NCBI GenBank assembly: GCA_015061885.1
Contig: SUVS01000002.1
Span: forward strand, 1 to 64,000
Direction: 5' to 3'
From: Lentisphaerota bacterium
Lineage (GTDB): Bacteria; Verrucomicrobiota; Lentisphaeria; Victivallales; Victivallaceae
DNA length: 64,000 nt
Every line of letters begins with the position of its first letter. The stretch's first letter is position 1. The notes beneath the pieces are model-generated. The model worked only from the letters and a program-made list of their open reading frames with translations. It was not told the DNA's origin and did no database searches. Positions 7,109 through 15,184 of the stretch are shown in pieces. The position numbers and the translations under genes are program-made.

Positions 7109-8058
7109 AACTGCCTCCGTCTGAAATTGAGTATGTATATAAACAAGCCGCCGCCGACCGCCGCAGTCAGCACCCCGATCGGCAGTTCGTGAACTTTATG
7201 AACAATGCGTGAAAGCCAGTCGCACAGTACCAGAAACACCCCGCCCCATAACGCGGTCGGGATCACTGTCCGGTTGTGGTCACTGCCGTAGCACATTCTG
7301 ATAAGATGCGGCACGATCAATCCGGCAAAAGCGATGATCCCGGCTAATGCCACGGTCTGTGCCGCCAGCAGACTGGCTGTTACGATAAATAAACATGTGT
7401 AACGTTTGCTGTTTACCCCCATGCCCCATGCCATTTCATCGCCCATTGCCACGGCGTTGAGTTCGCGGGCGGTAATGCGGAAAACAGCTGCCATAAGCAA
7501 TGTGAAAAATCCGGCACACTTCAGCATTGATGTATCTACGCTTTGCAGATCGCCCAGCATCCACCATGTTATCGAAGCAAGATCTTCCTTATCGGCAACG
7601 CTGACTATATACATCAACACCCCCGATGCGGCAGTACCGCCGATGACTCCGCTCAACAGCAGATTTTCGGCACTTTTATTTCCGGCTGTCAACAGTACCA
7701 GTACCAGCATCAGCAACGCTCCCGCTCCCGCCATTGCCGGTACTGCCGGAAACCATATAAGCTGTAAATCAAGCACTATTGCCACTGCCGCACCCACCCC
7801 GGCACCGCCGGAAATCCCCAGCGTAAAGGGTTCGGCAAGAACATTACGCAGTACCGCTTGCAGAACCAATCCTGCCAACGCCAGCGATGAACCTACGGTC
7901 AACGCTCCGGCGATCCGCACCAGACGCAGTTCAAAAACTGCATCATGCGTTAAATTCTGCCAATTGATTTGGGCATTGCCGCAAGTCAGGCTCAAGAGCA
8001 TTGCCGCCAGCAGAACAAGCAATGGCAGAATTATTTCAAAAAATACACTGCGTTTCAT
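7105..8058 (-). CDS. FecCD/BtuC family ABC importer permease
   Basis: A 317-residue inner-membrane permease. Family features include VRIAGALTVGSSLALAGLVL near the N-terminus, AEPFTLGISGGAGVGAA, the ATPase-coupling region MGVNSKRYTCL, and the C-terminal GLIVPHLIRM and PIGVLTAAVGG. It would form a dimeric channel for a metal chelate or corrinoid delivered by the adjacent binding protein. Four-base overlaps on both sides show tight co-translation. Confidence 0.9.
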   Translation of the reverse strand: MKRSVFFEIILPLLVLLAAMLLSLTCGNAQINWQNLTHDAVFELRLVRIAGALTVGSSLALAGLVLQAVLRNVLAEPFTLGISGGAGVGAAVAIVLDLQLIWFPAVPAMAGAGALLMLVLVLLTAGNKSAENLLLSGVIGGTAASGVLMYIVSVADKEDLASITWWMLGDLQSVDTSMLKCAGFFTLLMAAVFRITARELNAVAMGDEMAWGMGVNSKRYTCLFIVTASLLAAQTVALAGIIAFAGLIVPHLIRMCYGSDHNRTVIPTALWGGVFLVLCDWLSRIVHKVHELPIGVLTAAVGGGLFIYILNFRRRQL

Positions 8059-8867
8059 TTTTCGGCCTTATAAAAAAGTTCTATTTTTTTTCTCAACGCT
8101 TTGACCGACGGCATAAAACGCGGCCCCGGACGGCAGATCGGGTCATCCATTGCCAGCAGAATGACCCGTTTGTTTTTTACGGCTGATATATTCCGCAAAA
8201 AGCCGCCGGTCTTTTCCGGCGTACCGGGTACGCTCCAGATCATCAGATCCACTTGTGCGGTTGCCAGCCATTCCGCCGAACAGCGGAAATACTCTTTTTC
8301 CACACTGCCGGCGGCATTTTCGACCTTTACACTTCTCAATACGCTGTCGGGCAGACTGCCTTTGCCGCAAACGATCAATGGTTTGGCATTGACCACCCAC
8401 AACACTTTCAGCGGCAGCGGGGAGAGGCCTTGCAGAAACTTTTCGTCCTGCCGGAAAACTTTTTCCGCCGCTTGTGCCTGCGACATGAGATTGAGTTTAC
8501 TGCCGATGAGTTTGAGCCAGTAAATGTAATCTTCTGCCGTAGCGATTTGAGCAATATCCACTGCAATTCCCTGCTGACGGAGTTTTTTTATTGCATTGTT
8601 GTTGGCAAAGGAGTTGCCGATCACCCATTCTGGCTTCAAGGCAACGATCCGTTCGATTTCGGGCAAGCCGAATTTTCCGGCAACGGGCAATTTTTTTACA
8701 CTTTCGGGGTAATCACACGCCGAACATCTGCCGACAAGGTATTTTTCGCCGCCGAGATGCGAGATCGTTTCCGTCAAGGCCGGAGATAACGATACCACCC
8801 GGAAATCTGATGCACTGCCGGAGCAATATAAACTTGAAAACAATATCAACAGAAAAAGTTTTTTCAT
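8055..8867 (-). CDS. Periplasmic corrinoid/metal-chelate binding protein (BtuF-like)
   Basis: A 270-residue secreted binding protein with a signal peptide (MKKLFLLILFSSLYCSGSAS). RVVSLSPALTETISHLGG and CSACDYPESVKKLPVAG resemble BtuF more than siderophore-binding proteins, as does LPEIERIVALKPEWVIG. This favours cobalamin or a cobinamide as ligand, but heme or an iron chelate is not excluded. No cobalamin riboswitch was recognised upstream. The gene begins three bases after the stop of a pseudopilin gene, so it may be read from a promoter above that gene. Confidence 0.8.
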   Translation of the reverse strand: MKKLFLLILFSSLYCSGSASDFRVVSLSPALTETISHLGGEKYLVGRCSACDYPESVKKLPVAGKFGLPEIERIVALKPEWVIGNSFANNNAIKKLRQQGIAVDIAQIATAEDYIYWLKLIGSKLNLMSQAQAAEKVFRQDEKFLQGLSPLPLKVLWVVNAKPLIVCGKGSLPDSVLRSVKVENAAGSVEKEYFRCSAEWLATAQVDLMIWSVPGTPEKTGGFLRNISAVKNKRVILLAMDDPICRPGPRFMPSVKALRKKIELFYKAEK

Positions 8868-8870
8868 AAC

Positions 8871-9653
8871 TTACTCCCGGTCAAAGTGTTTGTCGGCATC
8901 GTCCTGGTTGCCGAACCAGCCGAGATTATGTTTTTTATAATTATCGTTGAGCGAAAACGAAAGTTTTTCAGTCGTAACATGTCCGTCCAGCCAACCGGCA
9001 ACTGCGTGTTGGCTGTGGCGGAAATTCATATCCGGCGAATACGCCATGCCTGGAGCGGTAATGCTGTACATTTCTGTAAATGTGCCGTTATTTTGCATAT
9101 AAAGCGAATCAGCAAAGGCAATCGTATCGTCCGGGTTGGCTATCGAACTTATATGTGCTGATTTATTTGGTGCAGAGTAATGTTCCGGCGTGTTGCCAAT
9201 ATAAGAAATATTGTAACCGTAACCGCCGTTGCCTTTGTTGTAAATATCGTTTTCATCAAGTACCTGTGATAATTCCGGGCAGGATTTTGCCGTTTGGCTC
9301 TCTGCCATATAATCCATGATACCGCCCTGCGGCTCTATTTTACCGTTGATATTTTTTCCACACCATATCAACTGCCACGAACTGTCGAGATAGCCTGGTA
9401 CGCACCAGTCGTTATTGTTTTCAATATAAAGCAAGTGTGCCAGACCAAGCTGTCTGACATTACTCCGGCAAACCGCAGTACGCCCCGAAGCTCTGGCACT
9501 GGATAACGCCGGCAAAAGCATTGCCGCAAGTATGGCAATAATGGCTATTACCACCAGCAGTTCGATCAGAGTAAAATGCTTTTTATTGCAATAAAAAGCC
9601 ATGCCGTTAAGGCGGTGTATCATACTGTAAAAAATCATTTTACCCTTCTGCAT
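8871..9653 (-). CDS. Prepilin-type H-X9-DG pseudopilin
   Basis: A 260-residue protein of the pseudopilin family that is abundant in PVC bacteria. After a 27-residue leader comes the prepilin peptidase site and helix ([20 protein letters not shown]), then a globular domain. The C-terminal H-X9-DG motif is [16 protein letters not shown]. It has AGGAAG five bases upstream of ATG 9653. It probably sits at or passes the cell surface after processing, but its role is unknown. It lies directly upstream of the BtuF-like gene and 16 bp below another family member, so all five genes may be co-transcribed. Confidence 0.85.
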   Translation of the reverse strand: MQKGKMIFYSMIHRLNGMAFYCNKKHFTLIELLVVIAIIAILAAMLLPALSSARASGRTAVCRSNVRQLGLAHLLYIENNNDWCVPGYLDSSWQLIWCGKNINGKIEPQGGIMDYMAESQTAKSCPELSQVLDENDIYNKGNGGYGYNISYIGNTPEHYSAPNKSAHISSIANPDDTIAFADSLYMQNNGTFTEMYSITAPGMAYSPDMNFRHSQHAVAGWLDGHVTTEKLSFSLNDNYKKHNLGWFGNQDDADKHFDRE

Positions 9654-9669
9654 ATTGCTTCCTGAATGT

Positions 9670-10491
9670 TTAATATTGCGGATGAAACCGCTCGTATCTG
9701 CCGTCTTCGTCGTTTGTACATGGAAAGCCCAGAAGCATTTCTTTGTATTTATCAGAACTGCTTTCGATCATCGGCAGACCTTCCACATGGCCATCGCACA
9801 ACACACTGTTTGCCAGATTGTTATGCCTGAAATGCATTGACGGTGCCGGCCCCCAGGTGTCGGGCGGTTCTATACTTGAACTGTATCCCAGACCGCCATC
9901 GCCGTAATTTCCGCCGCCGTACACAGTAATTGCCGAGTCCGCAAACATTATCGTTTTGGCCGGATCATCTATCTTGTGCAACGGGAATCCGGAAGCAAAA
10001 TCAGCCCAATCCCAGCCATCCGGACGAAGTTTTCCGATAAGCGTATTGATCCCGTAACCGCCACAACCGCGTTCAAAGCCCTGGTCTTTCTTTTCCACAA
10101 GAAATGCCTGACAGTGATTCACCAGTCCGGTTCCGCCCAGATACTCTGCCAGCGGCCCTTTGCCGGGATCGTAATCGGCATCAGAACCATTGCTTGATTT
10201 TTCGCTGGTTCCGTGCCACCGGGTTTTGTTTGCCCCCATCATATCTATTGCGTAGGGAACCAGCAAACTTTTATTGGCATCGCTGTAAAGTATGTTTGCC
10301 AGACCAAGCTGTTTGAGGTTACTGGTGCAATTTGCACTCCATGCGGCGGCTTTGGCACTGGATAACGCCGGCATCAGCATTGCCGCAAGTATGGCGATGA
10401 TGGCGATCACTACCAGCAGTTCAATCAGCGTGAACCGGAACTTCCGGTGCAAAAATATTGCACCCCGACGGACTCTTTTACAAGTCTGCAT
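9670..10491 (-). CDS. Prepilin-type H-X9-DG pseudopilin
   Basis: A 273-residue paralogue of the neighbouring gene. The leader and helix read [20 protein letters not shown], followed by [16 protein letters not shown], and the C-terminal motif is [16 protein letters not shown]. The start at 10491 is chosen because AGGAAAA lies eight bases upstream and the leader length then matches the family. An in-frame start at 10575 would overlap a hairpin repeat. Function is unknown. In this group such genes often occur in many copies beside sugar-degradation genes; here the context is a corrinoid-type importer. Confidence 0.83.
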   Translation of the reverse strand: MQTCKRVRRGAIFLHRKFRFTLIELLVVIAIIAILAAMLMPALSSAKAAAWSANCTSNLKQLGLANILYSDANKSLLVPYAIDMMGANKTRWHGTSEKSSNGSDADYDPGKGPLAEYLGGTGLVNHCQAFLVEKKDQGFERGCGGYGINTLIGKLRPDGWDWADFASGFPLHKIDDPAKTIMFADSAITVYGGGNYGDGGLGYSSSIEPPDTWGPAPSMHFRHNNLANSVLCDGHVEGLPMIESSSDKYKEMLLGFPCTNDEDGRYERFHPQY

Positions 10492-10572
10492 CGTAAAATT
10501 TTCCTTTTGTGTTACGTGCACAATTGTACCCGGCAGGGATCCGGCTCGCTGTTGCAAAGGGTATGTGGGGCA

Positions 10573-10727
10573 CACTTGGGGAAAAGGAAAAAACCTTTTC
10601 AGGAAAGGTTCTTTTCCTCTGTACCAACTTGTCCCGCCATAGCTTTATGCGGCGGCGGAACCCCATCACCTTTTTCCAAACCTTTTATTGTCATTTATTT
10701 ATTTGCAACGCAAATAAATAAATGACC
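10573..10727. repeat. Two-hairpin dispersed element, copy A
   Basis: A non-coding element related to 51108-51227. Its first part can form a stem from GGAAAAAACCTTTT and AAAGGTTCTTTTCC. A shared linker reads CCCCATCACC-TTTTCCAAA and CCTTTTATTG. The second hairpin (about 10691-10727) is a perfect 17-bp stem (GTCATTTATTTATTTGC with its complement) around an AAC loop. Relative to copy B it carries an extra stretch of about 35 bp between the first stem and the linker. The surrounding 10492-10902 contains no gene. Confidence 0.8.
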
Positions 10728-10902
10728 TTAAGATTGGAAAAAAATTCTGTTCTCAATGGTTAGAAAAGAATTTTTTTTCAACAGCTCACGGTTGCACGAC
10801 AGTTCCAGATTTTCACTGGATTCACCTGCAGTTCCGGGCAATAAATTTTTCCGAACTCCCCTTGACGGGCGAAAGAACGGCTTTTATTAATATATCACGG
10901 GG

Positions 10903-11334
10903 TCAATTCTGTGTCAAGAATTCCGGGGCGGAAAAGGGCATGTAATTTTCGTGCAAAGCAATATCATGCAAATGTTTTCCATCATAGATGACTTCCACCA
11001 GATCAAAGCGTTTGCTTATATCATTACTTATGTGCTTAATACGGCAATAGCTTCTTGCACCCCGCAAGATACGCTTTTTCTGTTCCGGAGAAAGGTTGGC
11101 TCCCGGCAGATAATTATCCAGTTTGCGGCGGGTTTTGACTTCGGCAAAGACCAGTGTTTCGCCGTCAAACAATACTATATCCAACTCGCCGGAGCCATCA
11201 TGTGCGGTACTGTTCCGCCAGTTGCGGGCTATGATTTCGCAATTACGCTTTCGGTAGAGTTTGACTGCCAACGCTTCGCCCCTGCAGCCCAGTTTCAGAT
11301 GTTTGGCTTTTGCCCGGGCAAAAAAATCCATCAT
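10903..11334 (-). CDS. yraN: YraN family (UPF0102) nuclease-fold protein
   Basis: A 143-residue YraN-family protein with a restriction-endonuclease-like fold. Family motifs are GCRGEALAVKLYRKRN at the N-terminus, then GELDIVLFDG and LVFAEVKTR, which carry the D and E-x-K residues of the nuclease core. The biological role in bacteria is not settled; it is often linked to DNA processing. It overlaps the end of folP by four bases and closes the gyrA-folP-yraN operon. Confidence 0.85.
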   Translation of the reverse strand: MMDFFARAKAKHLKLGCRGEALAVKLYRKRNCEIIARNWRNSTAHDGSGELDIVLFDGETLVFAEVKTRRKLDNYLPGANLSPEQKKRILRGARSYCRIKHISNDISKRFDLVEVIYDGKHLHDIALHENYMPFSAPEFLTQN

Positions 11335-12185
11335 TTACCCGCCATTTCTGCGGCGACGGTAAGGGCAGCAACGGTCATTGCCGCATCGTGTACCCGCAAA
11401 AGTGATACATCTGCATCGGCGAGTTTTACCGCCAACGCCAGCGAACCTGCTATGCGTTTAGCCAGTGTATCCGGCTCGCTTTTCAGCAGACTTTTTCTTG
11501 ATACGCCCCAGCAGAACGGCAAATCGAACTCCTTTTCCAAAGTTCCGGCGTTCCGCAAAAGTTCGTAATTTCCCGCCCGCGTCTTGCCGAAACCGATACC
11601 AACGTCGAGCATGATCTGGGAAGATTTTATATTCTGCCGGGAAGCATTTTCCAGAATTCCCCCCAAGCCCAGCCGGACGGTTTTCAGCGTATTACCGGCT
11701 ATAACTGTACCGCTTGTCTGCATAACTTCCGGTACGCCTGAAGAATGAGTGAGAATACATCCGCAGCCGTATGCGGCAATCACTTCTGCCATATTGCGAT
11801 CAAAAGTCAAACCGCTGACATCATTGATGATTTTTGCCCCATTTTGCAGAGCTTTTTCCGCTGTTGTGCTGTGGCGGGTATCTATGCTGATTATTGTTCC
11901 GGGGCGTTCAGACAATATGCCCTGCAATACAGCTTTTATCCGCTCCCACTCCGCGTCCGGCTCAACTTCCGCCGCCCCCGGCCGGGTGGATTCACCGCCC
12001 AGATCAATAATATCCGCCCCTTCGTCGAGCAGCTGCAAAGCGAACTTTATGCGTTCAGCGTGATCCAGAGTGCCGTGCCGGTCGGAAAAACTATCCGGCG
12101 TGGCATTGACTATCGCGGCAATAAGCGGGCGTTTTCCCCGCAGTGGAGCCAACAGCTCCCGCCAGGAGAAAACGCCCTTATTCAT
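11331..12185 (-). CDS. folP: Dihydropteroate synthase
   Basis: A 284-residue enzyme that condenses hydroxymethyl-dihydropterin diphosphate with p-aminobenzoate in folate synthesis. Signatures are IVNATPDSFSD (pterin/Mg binding), DEGADIIDLGGESTRPGA, SIDTRHSTTAEKAL, IINDVSG, LDVGIGFGKT and the closing RVHD. One departure is LTHSSG where most enzymes have LMHMRG. The gene starts 19 bp after gyrA and overlaps yraN. Confidence 0.93.
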   Translation of the reverse strand: MNKGVFSWRELLAPLRGKRPLIAAIVNATPDSFSDRHGTLDHAERIKFALQLLDEGADIIDLGGESTRPGAAEVEPDAEWERIKAVLQGILSERPGTIISIDTRHSTTAEKALQNGAKIINDVSGLTFDRNMAEVIAAYGCGCILTHSSGVPEVMQTSGTVIAGNTLKTVRLGLGGILENASRQNIKSSQIMLDVGIGFGKTRAGNYELLRNAGTLEKEFDLPFCWGVSRKSLLKSEPDTLAKRIAGSLALAVKLADADVSLLRVHDAAMTVAALTVAAEMAGK

Positions 12186-12204
12186 ACCGTTACAACCTTA
12201 CTTT

Positions 12205-14865
12205 TCAGTCTTCGGTATTATCCGTCACTTCGGCGGAAGATTCCGTCACTTCTCCGTCATTTGAGCTTGTTTCGGCAATGACGGCATCCGTCACATTGCC
12301 GTCATTGGCAGTTTCGGCATCGTCTTTTTCTTCGCCCTTGACTTCGATCAGAGCCACGGCACCGGTGATACGGTCGCCATCGTTGAGGTTCATGATCTTG
12401 ACCCCTTTGCTGGCTCTGCCGACGGTGCGGATCTCGTCAAGCGGAATACGGGTGAGCTGACCGCGTTCGGTGGTGATGAGCAATTCATCGCCATCCTGTA
12501 TCTGAATGGTATTGACCACCTTTTCGTTTTCACGCAGTTTGATGCTGACCACACCTTTGGCTCCGCGGCGGGTCTTGCGGTAGGTCGATACCAGCGAGCG
12601 TTTACCCATACCGCCGTCGGAAACGACCAGCACCTGCGGGCCGGAGGCATTTTCGATGATTTCGCCCTCATCGGCAGTTTCGGTTTCCACGATTTCTGCA
12701 TCGTCTTCGAGGGCTTCTTCGTCATCGAGTTTTTCGCGGACAACGGTCATCGCCACCAGATAGTCGCCTTCGATCTTGAAACGCATACCCGTTACACCGC
12801 GGGCGGTTCTGCCCATCGGCCGGAGTTCTTCGTCGCTCAAGGTAAAGCGGCACGCCATACCGTTGGCGGTGGAAAGCAATACTTCGTTGCCGTTTTCGCA
12901 AATGGCGGCACTGATAAGGTCGTCGTCATCTTCAATGACCAACGCACGCAAACCGACCCGACGCAGGTTCTTGAAGAGGTTGAGCGGCATCTTTTTGACA
13001 AAGCCGCGACGGGTACACATGAGCATGAATTTGTTTTCTTCGCTCAACTCTTCGGGCTTGACCGTCAGCATGGCACGGATCTTTTCGCCCGGTTCGATCT
13101 TGATCATATTCACGATCGCCTTGCCGTTGGAACTGCGGCTGGCTTCGGGTATTTCGTACACATTCAGCCAGTACATGAAGCCACGGTCGGTAAAGAAGAA
13201 GATCAGATCGTGGCTGTCAGCATTGAAGAGATGTTCAACATAATCTTCATCTTTGGTCTTCATGGCAATGATGCCCTTGCCGCCGCGATGCTGGGTCTGA
13301 TAGGTTGCCGCCGGAACACGCTTGATGTAACCGGTGTTGGAAACGGTTATCACGCAGCTGTGGCGTTCGATCAGGTCGGCAATATTCAGATCGCCGTCGG
13401 CAGTGGTGATTTCGGTGCGGCGGGGATCGGCGTATTTATCACGCACTTCGATCAGATCGGCACGGATCACGCCCAGACGCATTTCGCGGCTGGCGAGCAA
13501 TTCGTTGTAGTATTTGATATTAGCACAGAGTTCGGCGTATTCGGCATCGAGTTCTTCGCGGGCGAGGCCGGTGAGCTGATGCAGACGCATTTCCAGGATC
13601 GCCGCCGCCTGCAGTTCGGAGAAACCGAACTTGTTCTGCAAGGCTTCGTTGGCTTCCGGCTTGGTCTTGCTTTCGCGGATGGTATTGACAACTTCGTCGA
13701 TAATATCCAGAGCCTTGAGGAAACCTTCAACAATGTGGGCTCTTGCCTGGGCTTTGGCGAGGTCGAACTTGGTTTTGCGGATCAATACTTCCATGCGGTG
13801 ATCCAGATATGCCTGCAAAACCTGTGCTAAATTCATCACCCGCGGGCGGTTGTGATCGACCACCAGCATGGTACAGGGGAAAGTCGTTTCCAGCTGGGTG
13901 TGAGCAAAGAGCTGATTCAATATCACGCTCGCCATCACGCCGCGTTTGACATCTATAACGATGCGGACACCGGCTTTCATGCTCGATTCGTCGCGGATAC
14001 CGGTAATGCCCTGCACGCGTTTATCACGCACCAGATTAGCGATGCTTTCGACCAATGTAGCCTTGTTGACGGCGTAGGGTATTTCGGTAATGAGGATCTG
14101 TTCTTTGTTGTTGTCTTCGATGATTTCGGCACGGGCACGCATCTTGATCGAGCCGCGGCCGGTCTGATAGAACTGGCGGATCGAAGAAATACCGCGGATG
14201 ATCGCCCCGGTCGGGAAGTCCGGCCCGGGCAGATGCCGCATGAGTTCTTCGACACTTGCCTTGGGATTGTCGAGCAGAGCTACAGTGGCGTTGATGACTT
14301 CCGCCAGATTGTGTGTGGGAATACTCGTAGCCATCCCCACCCCGATACCGGTGGTACCGTTGACCAGCAACTGGGGGAAACGGGCGGGCAGAACTGTCGG
14401 TTCGACATTGGATTCGTCGAAGGTGGGCATCATATCAACAGTATCTTTTTCCAGATCCACGAGCATTTCTTCAGCGAGGCGTTCCAGACGGCACTCGGTG
14501 TAACGGTAGGCGGCGGCGGGGTCGCCGTCAATACTGCCGAAGTTACCGTGACCATCGACCATCGGCTGACGCAGTGAGAACGGCTGTGCCAGACGCACCA
14601 TGGCATCGTAAACGGAGCTGTCGCCGTGGGGGTGATAGTTACCGATAACTTCCCCGACGACCTTTGCACTCTTGGTGTAGCCGTGGGATTTGGTCAAGCC
14701 GAGTTTTTTCATAGCGTAAAGGATACGGCGGTTCACGGGTTTGAGCCCGTCGCGGACATCCGGGATGGCACGGCCGACATTGACACTCAAAGAATACTGC
14801 AGATAAGCAGTATGCATGATGTCCTGAATATTGATTGGAAAATCGTGATGTTCTATTTCACTCAT
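12205..14865 (-). CDS. gyrA: DNA gyrase subunit A
   Basis: An 886-residue DNA gyrase A subunit, which breaks and rejoins DNA to introduce negative supercoils. Numbering matches E. coli at key points: Ser83 and Asp87 of the quinolone region ([10 protein letters not shown]) and catalytic Tyr122 (AYRYTE). The C-terminal domain has a GyrA-box variant QHRGGKG, which separates it from ParC. It carries an acidic insert of about 35 residues between C-terminal blades ([20 protein letters not shown]) and an acidic tail of about 45 residues. First gene of an operon with folP and yraN; no gyrB is in the window. Confidence 0.95.
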   Translation of the reverse strand: MSEIEHHDFPINIQDIMHTAYLQYSLSVNVGRAIPDVRDGLKPVNRRILYAMKKLGLTKSHGYTKSAKVVGEVIGNYHPHGDSSVYDAMVRLAQPFSLRQPMVDGHGNFGSIDGDPAAAYRYTECRLERLAEEMLVDLEKDTVDMMPTFDESNVEPTVLPARFPQLLVNGTTGIGVGMATSIPTHNLAEVINATVALLDNPKASVEELMRHLPGPDFPTGAIIRGISSIRQFYQTGRGSIKMRARAEIIEDNNKEQILITEIPYAVNKATLVESIANLVRDKRVQGITGIRDESSMKAGVRIVIDVKRGVMASVILNQLFAHTQLETTFPCTMLVVDHNRPRVMNLAQVLQAYLDHRMEVLIRKTKFDLAKAQARAHIVEGFLKALDIIDEVVNTIRESKTKPEANEALQNKFGFSELQAAAILEMRLHQLTGLAREELDAEYAELCANIKYYNELLASREMRLGVIRADLIEVRDKYADPRRTEITTADGDLNIADLIERHSCVITVSNTGYIKRVPAATYQTQHRGGKGIIAMKTKDEDYVEHLFNADSHDLIFFFTDRGFMYWLNVYEIPEASRSSNGKAIVNMIKIEPGEKIRAMLTVKPEELSEENKFMLMCTRRGFVKKMPLNLFKNLRRVGLRALVIEDDDDLISAAICENGNEVLLSTANGMACRFTLSDEELRPMGRTARGVTGMRFKIEGDYLVAMTVVREKLDDEEALEDDAEIVETETADEGEIIENASGPQVLVVSDGGMGKRSLVSTYRKTRRGAKGVVSIKLRENEKVVNTIQIQDGDELLITTERGQLTRIPLDEIRTVGRASKGVKIMNLNDGDRITGAVALIEVKGEEKDDAETANDGNVTDAVIAETSSNDGEVTESSAEVTDNTED

Positions 14866-15077
14866 GCGTTCACCATAAAGCGTTTAAAAGTTGATTTTTC
14901 ACCTATAAATATACATGAAAGAAATATACACCCGAAAGCCGTTTTTCCCAAATAAAAAAGCCCTTTTTCAAGCAAAAAAACCAACTTTTTTTCGCCATTT
15001 CCGTTGCATACAGTTTGCCTCCGCTGATACTTCGGTGCGGCAGGCGGCCGGCAGTATAAAAACTGCATAACGGAGTG

Positions 15078-15107
15078 TAACGGTAATTAACGGTAATCAA
15101 CGGATTT
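15078..15107. repeat. 10-bp tandem repeat between gyrA and gspK-like gene
   Basis: TAACGGTAAT occurs twice in tandem (15078-15097), followed by a degenerate third copy CAACGGATTT. The surrounding gap 14866-15184 (319 bp) holds the gyrA leader and no gene. About one-turn spacing could suit a regulatory protein, but it is 213 bp upstream of the gyrA start. Confidence 0.5.
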
Positions 15108-15184
15108 TGCATTGCCGCCGGATGCTGTCAGCTGGCATTACACCGCATACGCCTTTTACCACCGCCATCTGCGGTATGGTTTTA

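Noticed and set aside
8868-10902. Cobalamin riboswitch ahead of the BtuF-like operon
   Set aside because: I looked for the conserved B12-box and pairing elements above the importer and above the two pseudopilin genes and did not recognise them; a covariance search would be decisive.
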